A stretch of 13,310 bases of DNA from Chloroflexota bacterium (GTDB lineage: Bacteria > Chloroflexota > Anaerolineae > Promineifilales > Promineifilaceae). The stretch's first letter is position 1, and every line of letters begins with the position of its first letter. The position numbers were made by a program, and so were the translations under genes. The stretch is from positions 1-13,310 of the forward strand of contig JAJRTP010000416.1 in NCBI GenBank assembly GCA_024278255.1, in the 5' to 3' direction. Below, one piece after another: positions 6,391 through 12,743 of this stretch. Below the pieces are notes generated by a model. That model was not told where the DNA came from and searched no databases. It saw only the letters and a program-made list of their open reading frames with translations.

Positions 6391-6419
6391 TTCACATAGA
6401 ACGCACTTTAGTGTATACT
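6391..6419 (+). promoter_or_regulatory. mraZ / dcw cluster promoter
   Basis: TTCACA (6391-6396) and TATACT (6414-6419) are separated by 17 bases; each matches 5 of 6 sigma-70 consensus positions. Transcription would start near 6426, immediately before the MraZ boxes, giving a leader of about 135 bases. Confidence 0.75.
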
Positions 6420-6426
6420 GTGTCAA

Positions 6427-6453
6427 AATGTGGTTGAAAGTGGGGCAAAGTGG
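6427..6453 (+). promoter_or_regulatory. MraZ operator: three boxes at 10-bp spacing
   Basis: AATGTGG (6427-6433), AAAGTGG (6437-6443) and AAAGTGG (6447-6453) repeat with an exact period of 10 bases. This is the arrangement known for MraZ: GTGG-core boxes, one per helical turn, upstream of mraZ, bound by the ring-shaped MraZ oligomer. The boxes lie at the likely transcription start, where MraZ would block RNA polymerase. Single extra matches occur at 6490-6496 (AAATGGG) and 6523-6529 (AAAGTGG). Confidence 0.85.
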
Positions 6454-6560
6454 ATCAATATAGATCAGATTCCCCCAAAATGTATGGTAAAATGGGGCAA
6501 TGAGAACGAATGTTCTATAGCAAAAGTGGCTAATTCCCAATTACCGATGACTTTTCACAA

Positions 6561-6986
6561 ATGTTTCTAGGCGAATACACGCACAACATTGACAGCAAAG
6601 GACGTCTCACAATTCCGGCCAAATTCCGGGGATTGTTGGCTGCCGGTCTGGTAGTAACGCGCGGCTTCGACCGGAACCTGATGATCTTCCCTTTGGATGG
6701 CTGGCAGGAATTAGCGCAAAAAATCGGGGAACGGCCGTTATCCGATGAGAGTGTGCGGGCTTTCCGGCGGCGCGTCTTTTCCGGTGCAGTTGATCTCGCG
6801 CCGGATCGCGTAGGCCGTATTTTGCTGCCCCCTTACCTGCGTGATTTTGCCGGTATCGGCAATGAAGTCGTCGTCGCCGGTATGTTCAACTACGTCGAAT
6901 TGTGGGACCCGGCAGCCTGGGCCGCTGTCCGCGAATCTGTAGAAAGCAATGATGACGCCGCCCGCTGGGAGGATTTGGGAATTTAA
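6561..6986 (+). CDS. mraZ: transcriptional regulator MraZ
   Basis: A 141-residue DNA-binding protein with two AbrB-like (SpoVT-AbrB) halves. The signature motifs are NIDSKGRLTIPAKFR (9-23) and PDRVGRILLPPYLRD (81-95), the usual D-x-x-G-R-(I/L)-x-(I/L)-P pattern. MraZ binds GTGG boxes upstream of its own gene and represses or tunes the dcw cluster. The ATG at 6561 gives the standard N-terminus MFLGEYTHNID. No Shine-Dalgarno sequence precedes it; the upstream TTTTCACAA is A/T-rich. First gene of the cluster; a 66-base repeat region separates it from rsmH. Confidence 0.97.
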   Translation: MFLGEYTHNIDSKGRLTIPAKFRGLLAAGLVVTRGFDRNLMIFPLDGWQELAQKIGERPLSDESVRAFRRRVFSGAVDLAPDRVGRILLPPYLRDFAGIGNEVVVAGMFNYVELWDPAAWAAVRESVESNDDAARWEDLGI

Positions 6987-7052
6987 CGTATTGCGTATTA
7001 CGTATTGCGTAGACACTCTCCAATACGTAATACGCACTACGCAATACGCAAT
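6987..7052. repeat. inverted heptamer repeat filling the mraZ-rsmH gap
   Basis: The left arm has CGTATTG, CGTATTA, CGTATTG and a degenerate fourth unit (6987-7014). The right arm has CAATACG, TAATACG, CACTACG, CAATACG and CAAT (7021-7052). The arms are reverse complements apart from one shifted unit, so RNA or single-stranded DNA would fold into a long hairpin. It occupies the whole gap, starting at the mraZ stop and ending at the ATG of rsmH. Confidence 0.9.
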
Positions 7053-7964
7053 ATGACCCACATCCCCGTCCTGTTCAACGAAGTCATCACTTTGCTGCAA
7101 CCACAAGCCAACGGCCGTTACCTGGACGGTACCGTTGGCGCAGGCGGGCACACCGCCGGAATTTTAGAAGCATCCGCGCCTACAGGGCGCGTTTTGGGCT
7201 TAGATAAAGACCCGGAAGCCATTGCTTACGCCCAAAAACGGCTGGCAAAATACGGCGAGCGCGTCATTCTCGTCAACGCCAGCTACACAGCCATGGCCCA
7301 GGTTGCCGCGGCTCACGGCTTTACGGATTTGGACGGCATCCTGCTGGATTTGGGATTATCTTCCCGCCAACTGGATGACCCGGCGCGGGGCTTTTCCTTT
7401 ATGAAGGAAGGGCCACTGGATATGCGGTTTGACCCCACACAAGGGGAAACGGCCGCCGACCTGATTAACAATTTAAGCGAAGCGGAACTGGCAGATATCT
7501 TCTGGCGCTACGGCGAAGAAAATCGCAGTTGGTATTACGCCCGGATCATTGTGGCGGAACGGCCGTTTACCCGTACCACCGAACTGGCCGACGTGATTGC
7601 CGCCAACACCCGGCAGCGCGGCCGTCGCCATCCAGCCACCAAAATATTCCAGGCCCTGCGCATCGCCGTCAACAAGGAACTGGAAGCCGTAGAGACCGGC
7701 GTCCTGGCTGCAATTGATTTGCTCAAACCGGACGGCCGTCTCGCCGTCATCAGCTTCCACTCATTGGAAGACCGCTTCGTCAAACAAACATTTCGCCGTC
7801 TCAGCCAGGACAAAACGCCGCCGCCCGGCTTCCCGGCCACAGACGACAGCAGACCGGCCATAGTCCGGCGCATCACCCGCAAAGCCGTCCAGGCCACTGC
7901 GGCAGAAACAGAACAAAACCCGCGCAGCCGCAGCGCCCGGCTGCGCGTAGTGGAGAAAATATAA
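7053..7964 (+). CDS. rsmH: 16S rRNA (cytosine-1402-N4)-methyltransferase RsmH
   Basis: A 303-residue S-adenosylmethionine-dependent enzyme methylating C1402 of 16S rRNA in the ribosomal P site. The ATG at 7053 gives the standard MTHIPVLFNEV start; an upstream open extension only translates the repeat. The SAM site is LDGTVGAGGHT (24-34) with acidic D51/D53 in GLDKD; DLGLSSRQLDD (99-109) and HPATKIFQALRIAVNKELE (193-211) are family signatures, and ISFHSLEDRFVK (233-244) is the C-terminal core. The cysteine-rich CxCPxxxPxCxC element seen before the end in many homologues is replaced here by a Cys-free loop (DKTPPPGFPATDD, 253-265), while the NPRSRSARLRV end (289-299) is intact. No Shine-Dalgarno sequence. 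Confidence 0.97.
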   Translation: MTHIPVLFNEVITLLQPQANGRYLDGTVGAGGHTAGILEASAPTGRVLGLDKDPEAIAYAQKRLAKYGERVILVNASYTAMAQVAAAHGFTDLDGILLDLGLSSRQLDDPARGFSFMKEGPLDMRFDPTQGETAADLINNLSEAELADIFWRYGEENRSWYYARIIVAERPFTRTTELADVIAANTRQRGRRHPATKIFQALRIAVNKELEAVETGVLAAIDLLKPDGRLAVISFHSLEDRFVKQTFRRLSQDKTPPPGFPATDDSRPAIVRRITRKAVQATAAETEQNPRSRSARLRVVEKI

Positions 7965-8029
7965 AAACGTAATTAAGCAATCGGGTAATTGAGTAATTAC
8001 CCAATTACCAAATTACCCAATTACCAATC
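7965..8029. repeat. AATTACC/GGTAATT inverted repeats in the rsmH-ftsL gap
   Basis: GGTAATTG (7984-7991) is followed by CAATTACC at 8002-8009 and 8018-8025, with TAATTACC between, giving alternative hairpins. The last copy ends 4 bases before the ATG of the next gene, which has no Shine-Dalgarno sequence. The words are the reverse complement of those at 5177-5192. Confidence 0.85.
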
Positions 8030-8497
8030 ATGATGGCACGGCAAACACGCGACCAGTTAAAACGCCTCAACAAACTGACAGAAGCTCAGGCGGCTGCCGG
8101 TTGGGGCATCATTTTGATTTTGGGGGCGCTGCTGGGCGCCATTTATCTGACCCAGGCCAGCCGCACCGCCGCGGTCGGCCGTCGCGTGCAGTTATTGCAA
8201 AACGAACTCATAGACTTGAAGCGGGAAAACACCGAATTGGAACAAAAAATCGCCGAAGCCCAATCTCTGGACCGACTGCAAGCTACAGCCGCCGCTCTGG
8301 GATTTATCCCGGCCAATACGGAAAACGTCGAGTTCCTCGTTATTCCCGATTATCCACTCAGCGAACCCGTTGATCCTCTGGCCATCGTACCGGAAGCCAG
8401 CCCCACCCCGGTGGCGGCGCAAACAATGGAAGAAGCCATCTGGTTCTATCTAAACGGCCAGATGGGCGGTTTTGTCCAAGGAGAAGCGCGTGAATAG
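8030..8497 (+). CDS. ftsL: FtsL-like cell division protein
   Basis: A 155-residue bitopic membrane protein: basic cytoplasmic N-terminus (1-22), one transmembrane helix (about 24-42, GWGIILILGALLGAIYL), then an extracytoplasmic coiled coil (48-85, QLLQNELIDLKRENTELEQK) with heptad-spaced Leu. This is the topology of FtsL/DivIC proteins, and it occupies the ftsL slot between rsmH and ftsI. A Pro/Ala-rich linker (105-128) and a short C-terminal tail follow, making it longer than E. coli FtsL. FtsL proteins evolve fast, so the call rests on position and topology more than on residues. Its last 8 bases overlap ftsI. Start is the first of two adjacent ATG codons. Confidence 0.85.
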   Translation: MMARQTRDQLKRLNKLTEAQAAAGWGIILILGALLGAIYLTQASRTAAVGRRVQLLQNELIDLKRENTELEQKIAEAQSLDRLQATAAALGFIPANTENVEFLVIPDYPLSEPVDPLAIVPEASPTPVAAQTMEEAIWFYLNGQMGGFVQGEARE

Positions 8498-10181
8498 TAG
8501 TCAAAAACGCCGCCTCACACTGGTTATCGTCGCCATGGCTCTGGTTACTCTCATCATTTTAGGGCGGCTGGTGGAATTTCAGGTCGTTCAAGGGCCGGAA
8601 TGGGCTGACCGGGCGATCAATGAATTACTGGTCATCGCCAGACCATCCCGTGGCGCAATTTATGATCGCAACGGGGCGATTCTGGCGGCAAACACGGCCG
8701 ACTACCAGATCAGCGTCTCCCCGCCCCTGGTAACAGAGCCGGAAGAAACCGCTACCGCCCTGGCCGCCGTGCTGGACATGCCCCGTTATGAAATCCTGGG
8801 CGTCTTAAACTCCGACCAACCTTTTGCGCTTCTGGCCGGACGGGTCTTGCCGGAAGTGGCCGACCTGGTGCGGGAGATGGATTATGACGGTTTGCAGATT
8901 GATCCGCTGCCCCGCCGTTTCTATCCGCAAGGGGAACTGCTCTGCCACACCCTGGGCTACGTGGACTTTGACGGCTATGGCGGCGGCGGTGTGGAAGGCT
9001 ATTACCAGTCAGATTTGGCCGGTGAAGCCGCCAGCAAAACAATCAACATCTCTCCTTTGAATGAGCAGGAAAGTGTGATTGCCCGCGAAGGCGCCGACCT
9101 GGTGCTGACGATTGATCGCACAGTGCAATACGTGACGGAAGAGAAGCTCAGACAGGCTTTGCAGGAATATGGCGCCCAAAGCGGCAGCATCATCGTCATG
9201 AATCCCCAAACAGGCGCGATTTTAGCAGCAGCCGCCTATCCTTGCTATAACCCGTTTGAATTTTATGAAGCGGACGAACAAGTGTTGTTCAATCCCATCA
9301 CGCAGCAGCAGCATGAACCCGGTTCCGTCATGAAGCTGGTGACGATGGCCGCTGCGCTGGATTCCGGCCTGTTTACGCCGCAGTCTACTTATTATGATGC
9401 CGGTGTGCTGGAAGTAGGCGGTCACAAGACGGTCAACTGGGACCGCAGCGCCCCCGGCACAACGGATATGACCACGCTGCTCTCCCGTTCGCTGAATGTG
9501 GGTGCGGCTACGCTTTCTACCACGCTGGGGCCGGATTTATATTACGACTATATGCAGAAGTTCGGTTTTGGCCGTCCTACCAATATAGATGAGATGGGCG
9601 AGTCAACCGGCCAGATGCCTCTGCCGGGCAGTGAATACTGGACGGAATCTATGCTGGCGACGAATGCTTACGGGCAAAGTATTGCCGTGACGCCCTTGCA
9701 AATGATCGTGGCTACGTCGGCCATCCCCAATAACGGGGAAATTATGCAGCCCTATCTGGTGCAGGAAATTCGCCGGGGGGATGACGTGATTGTGCACGAA
9801 CCGTCGGTACTGAGCCGCCCCATCAGCCCGGAAACGGCCAAAGAGGTGAATACGATGGCGGTTACGGCCGTCGCCCGCGAAGTCCCCGGTGCCCAAATCC
9901 CCGGCTACACCATTGCCGGTAAAACAGGTACGGCCGAAATTGCCGAAAACGGCGTCTACATTGACGACACCATTGCCAGTTTCATTGGCTGGCTGCCCGC
10001 CGACGATCCGGAAATTATGATTTATGTCAAGCTGGATAAACCACAAACTCAGCCCTGGGGGTCGCTCACTGCTGCCCCCACCTTTGCCAATCTGGCTCAG
10101 GAATTAGTAGTGCTGCTCAACATCCCGCCGGACAACATCCGCCTGCAAGCGGAAGTAGCGGCGGCGCGAGGGAATCAGTAA
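8490..10181 (+). CDS. ftsI: septal peptidoglycan transpeptidase, class B penicillin-binding protein FtsI
   Basis: A 563-residue transpeptidase that cross-links peptidoglycan stems at the division septum. The GTG at 8490 is chosen because AAGGAG lies 6 bases upstream; a TTG six codons earlier is in frame but has no site. One transmembrane helix (about 10-26), then the class B dimerisation domain starting RPSRGAIYDRNGAILAAN (51-68), and the transpeptidase domain. Catalytic motifs are complete: S279-V-M-K282 (in EPGSVMKL), S334-L-N336 (in SRSLNVGA) and K478-T-G480 (in AGKTGTAE). No PASTA domain follows, unlike the Firmicutes and Actinobacteria homologues. Translation is probably coupled to the preceding FtsL-like gene through the overlap. 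Confidence 0.96.
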   Translation: MNSSQKRRLTLVIVAMALVTLIILGRLVEFQVVQGPEWADRAINELLVIARPSRGAIYDRNGAILAANTADYQISVSPPLVTEPEETATALAAVLDMPRYEILGVLNSDQPFALLAGRVLPEVADLVREMDYDGLQIDPLPRRFYPQGELLCHTLGYVDFDGYGGGGVEGYYQSDLAGEAASKTINISPLNEQESVIAREGADLVLTIDRTVQYVTEEKLRQALQEYGAQSGSIIVMNPQTGAILAAAAYPCYNPFEFYEADEQVLFNPITQQQHEPGSVMKLVTMAAALDSGLFTPQSTYYDAGVLEVGGHKTVNWDRSAPGTTDMTTLLSRSLNVGAATLSTTLGPDLYYDYMQKFGFGRPTNIDEMGESTGQMPLPGSEYWTESMLATNAYGQSIAVTPLQMIVATSAIPNNGEIMQPYLVQEIRRGDDVIVHEPSVLSRPISPETAKEVNTMAVTAVAREVPGAQIPGYTIAGKTGTAEIAENGVYIDDTIASFIGWLPADDPEIMIYVKLDKPQTQPWGSLTAAPTFANLAQELVVLLNIPPDNIRLQAEVAAARGNQ

Positions 10182-10184
10182 ACG

Positions 10185-10239
10185 GTAATCGGTGAACGGT
10201 AATCGGTAAGCAGCTTACCGATTACCGTTCACCGATTAC
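10185..10239. repeat. perfect 27-bp palindromic hairpin upstream of murF
   Basis: Positions 10185-10211 are the exact reverse complement of 10213-10239 around a single central base. Each arm is itself a tandem of a 14-base unit built on GGTAATCGGT. It begins 4 bases after the ftsI stop and ends 11 bases before the murF ATG. No T-run follows, so it is not a normal intrinsic terminator. Confidence 0.95.
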
Positions 10240-10250
10240 AGAATACCGTT

Positions 10251-11672
10251 ATGTTAACACTCGGTCACATTCTCGAACCTATCTCCGGTTACACGGCCGT
10301 AGGCGACGACCCGGCAGTTTCATCCGTGGTGATGGACAGCCGGGAGGCCGTCCCCGGCAGCGTTTTTGTTGCTTATAAAGGGGCACAGGCAGATGGGCAC
10401 GATTATGTGGCCGAGGCATTTTCACAGGGAGCGATTGCGGCGCTGGTAGAACGGCCCATTCCGGGAGAGTACGCAACCATTGATTTGCGTGACGCGCAGA
10501 AAAAGCCGTTACCCGCACCCTTAAGTGCGCTCACACCCGTCTGTATGGTGGTAGACAATACGATTACCGCCCTTCAGACATCCGCCAGGGCGTGGCGCGC
10601 TCGCTTCTCTGTGAAAGTGATTGGCATTACAGGCAGCGTGGGCAAAACATCTACAAAGGAGTTGACCCACGCTGTCCTGGCCCAACGGTTTCGCACCTTC
10701 AAGTCACCGGGCAACCGGAACAGTGTGTTAGGGCTGCCGCTGGCTTTGTTTGATTTACGGCCGTATCACCAGAAAGCCGTCCTGGAAATGGGTATGTACG
10801 TCCCCGGCGAAATTGCCCAACTGTGCCAGATGACCCGGCCCCGCATCGGCGTCGTCACCCTGATTGGCCCGGTGCATCTGGAACGGGCCGGCAGCATGGA
10901 AGCCATCGTCGCCGCCAAGCGGGAACTGGTCGAGAGCCTGCCCGCCGACGGCATCGCCATCCTCAACCGGGACGATGAACGGGTGATGGGTATGGCTGAT
11001 TTTACAGAAGCCCGCATCTTCACTTACGGTCTCACCCCCCAGGCAGACGTCTGGGCGGACAACATCACGTCTATGGGTTTGGAGGGCATTCGTTTTGCCT
11101 TGCATTACCGGGATGAGGCGTTAAGTGTGCAGGTTCCGCTGCTGGGCCGCCACAGTGTGCATACGGCGCTGCGGGCCACGGCCGTAGGCCTGGTGGAAGG
11201 ATTAACATGGGATGAAATTGTGCGCGGTTTGCGGGAAACGGCCGTACAGTTGCGCCTGGTAGCCGTTCCGGGACCCAAGGGTTCCACGATCATTGACGAC
11301 ACCTACAACGCCAACCCGGAATCCGTCATGGCCGCGCTGAATTTACTGGATGATTTACACGGGCGGCACGTGGCCGTTTTGGGCGATATGTTGGAACTGG
11401 GCTTCATGGAAGAAGAATCACACCGGCTGATTGGCCGCCGCGTAGTGGAAGTAGCCCAGGTTTTGGTCACGGTCGGCCAACGTGCCCGCTGGATTGCGGA
11501 AGAAGCGCTGAAGGTGGGTATGCCGCCGGATCGGGTGTTTATGGTAGAGGATTCGGTGATGGCCGTACCCCTGCTGGAAGGAATTATCAAGCAAAACGAC
11601 ACGATTCTGATCAAAGGATCGCTGGGAATGCGTATGGACAAACTCATTACCGCGCTGGGCAGATATGATTAG
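10251..11672 (+). CDS. murF: UDP-MurNAc-tripeptide--D-Ala-D-Ala ligase MurF
   Basis: A 473-residue ATP-dependent ligase adding D-Ala-D-Ala to the UDP-MurNAc tripeptide in the cytoplasm. N-terminal substrate domain (1-85) with DSREAVPGSVFVAYKG (29-44) and DGHDY; central ATPase domain with P-loop T127-G-S-V-G-K132-T-S; E179 in LEMGMY; HLERAGSMEAIVAAKREL (209-226) with the carbamylated lysine K223; and C-terminal domain with IIDDTYNANPESVMAAL (347-363). Two usually conserved motifs deviate: the GxHNxxNxxAA segment reads GRHSVHTALRA (299-309), lacking both Asn, and the C-terminal KGSR reads KGSL (455-458). The ATG at 10251 has no Shine-Dalgarno sequence and follows a perfect hairpin. murE, usually just before, is missing. 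Confidence 0.95.
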   Translation: MLTLGHILEPISGYTAVGDDPAVSSVVMDSREAVPGSVFVAYKGAQADGHDYVAEAFSQGAIAALVERPIPGEYATIDLRDAQKKPLPAPLSALTPVCMVVDNTITALQTSARAWRARFSVKVIGITGSVGKTSTKELTHAVLAQRFRTFKSPGNRNSVLGLPLALFDLRPYHQKAVLEMGMYVPGEIAQLCQMTRPRIGVVTLIGPVHLERAGSMEAIVAAKRELVESLPADGIAILNRDDERVMGMADFTEARIFTYGLTPQADVWADNITSMGLEGIRFALHYRDEALSVQVPLLGRHSVHTALRATAVGLVEGLTWDEIVRGLRETAVQLRLVAVPGPKGSTIIDDTYNANPESVMAALNLLDDLHGRHVAVLGDMLELGFMEEESHRLIGRRVVEVAQVLVTVGQRARWIAEEALKVGMPPDRVFMVEDSVMAVPLLEGIIKQNDTILIKGSLGMRMDKLITALGRYD

Positions 11673-11673
11673 G

Positions 11674-11733
11674 ATATTGCATATTGCGTATTGCGTATCA
11701 ACTCAAATACGCAATACGCAATACGCAATACGA
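11674..11733. repeat. inverted heptamer repeat filling the murF-mraY gap
   Basis: The left arm has ATATTGC twice, GTATTGC and GTAT (11674-11698); the right arm has AATACGC three times plus AATACGA (11706-11733). The arms are largely reverse complements. The words are those of the mraZ-rsmH gap and of 5198-5216. It ends 4 bases before the mraY ATG. Confidence 0.9.
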
Positions 11734-11737
11734 CCCT

Positions 11738-12730
11738 ATGGCTTTTTCACTCTCACTAGGTATCGTTACTTTTTTGATGGCTGTCATTTGGGGCAGCCCG
11801 TTGGTGGAACTGATGAGACGGTTGAAACTGGGTGCGCAAATCCGCATTGACGGCCCGGAATCCCATCTATCCAAGATGGGCACACCCGCTATGGGCGGCA
11901 TCCTGATCATATTCTGGGTTGTCGTCGTCACCGGCACCGTCAACATTGTGCGCATTATTCAGGAAGTGGAAACGGCCGAAAGTATCTTCATTCCCCTGGC
12001 CGTGATGATCTCCTACGCCATTTTAGGCGGCATTGATGATTACCTGGGCTTCCACCCCCGGCCGCACGGTGAAAAAGGCATCCGGGCGCGGGTAAAAATC
12101 TGGATACAATTGGGCATCGCCCTGATAGCGGCTCTGCTTATTTATTTTGGCGTCAATGACGGCCGCGGCTGGATGGCTGTCCCCACCGTCCCTTTTCTGA
12201 TTGATATTGGCCTGATTTACATTCCCATCGCCGTCATCATCATCGCCGGGACGGCCAATGCGGTCAACATCACGGACGGGCTGGATGGGTTGGCCGGTAT
12301 CATTGCCGCCACCGCTTTTCTGGCTTACGGCACCATCGCCACCTGGCAGGACCAGCAATTTCTGGTCTCGTTCAGCTTTATTGTGGTCGGCGCCTGCTTT
12401 GCTTTTCTTTGGTACAACGCCAAACCGGCCCAGATGTTTATGGGCGACGTGGGATCGCAGGCGTTGGGCGGCGCGCTGGGTGTGGTGGCTTTGCTCACCA
12501 ATCAATGGCTGCTCTTGCCCATCATTGCCGCTGTGCCCATTGCCACGATGCTGTCTACCACGCTGCAAGTGGCTTATTTCAAACTCTCCGGCGGCAAGCG
12601 GCTCTTCAAAATGGCCCCGCTGCACCATCACTTTGAACTGATGGGCTGGAGTGAAACGCAAATTGTGCAGCGTTGGTGGCTGGTAGGCATTATGAGCGCC
12701 ATGGTTGGCATTGCGTTGGCGATTTTGTAG
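11738..12730 (+). CDS. mraY: phospho-N-acetylmuramoyl-pentapeptide transferase MraY
   Basis: A 330-residue integral membrane enzyme that transfers phospho-MurNAc-pentapeptide to undecaprenyl phosphate, making lipid I. About ten hydrophobic helices. Signatures: HLSKMGTPAMGGILI (43-57), the D100-D101 pair in GGIDDYLGF, NAVNITDGLDGLAG (174-187), the catalytic-site MGDVGSQALGG (235-245) and PLHHHFELMGW (294-304). The ATG at 11738 gives the usual length; an upstream open extension only translates the repeat. No Shine-Dalgarno sequence. It comes after murF and directly precedes murD, ten bases before the latter's probable start. Confidence 0.97.
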   Translation: MAFSLSLGIVTFLMAVIWGSPLVELMRRLKLGAQIRIDGPESHLSKMGTPAMGGILIIFWVVVVTGTVNIVRIIQEVETAESIFIPLAVMISYAILGGIDDYLGFHPRPHGEKGIRARVKIWIQLGIALIAALLIYFGVNDGRGWMAVPTVPFLIDIGLIYIPIAVIIIAGTANAVNITDGLDGLAGIIAATAFLAYGTIATWQDQQFLVSFSFIVVGACFAFLWYNAKPAQMFMGDVGSQALGGALGVVALLTNQWLLLPIIAAVPIATMLSTTLQVAYFKLSGGKRLFKMAPLHHHFELMGWSETQIVQRWWLVGIMSAMVGIALAIL

Positions 12731-12743
12731 AGATTGGAGATTG
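12730..12743 (+). repeat. tandem heptamer covering the murD start
   Basis: Two exact copies of GAGATTG (12730-12736, 12737-12743) bridge the mraY stop codon and the murD start. The last three bases of the second copy are the probable TTG start codon of murD. It is the smallest case of the junction repeats in this window. Confidence 0.75.

Noticed and set aside
6199..6540. Minus-strand open frame of 113 codons
   Set aside because: It covers the mraZ promoter, the MraZ boxes and a terminator stem, and has no ribosome binding site or recognisable sequence.
6987..7052. CRISPR-like array from the heptamer repeats
   Set aside because: Units are 7 bases with no unique spacers and are inverted, and no cas gene is present.
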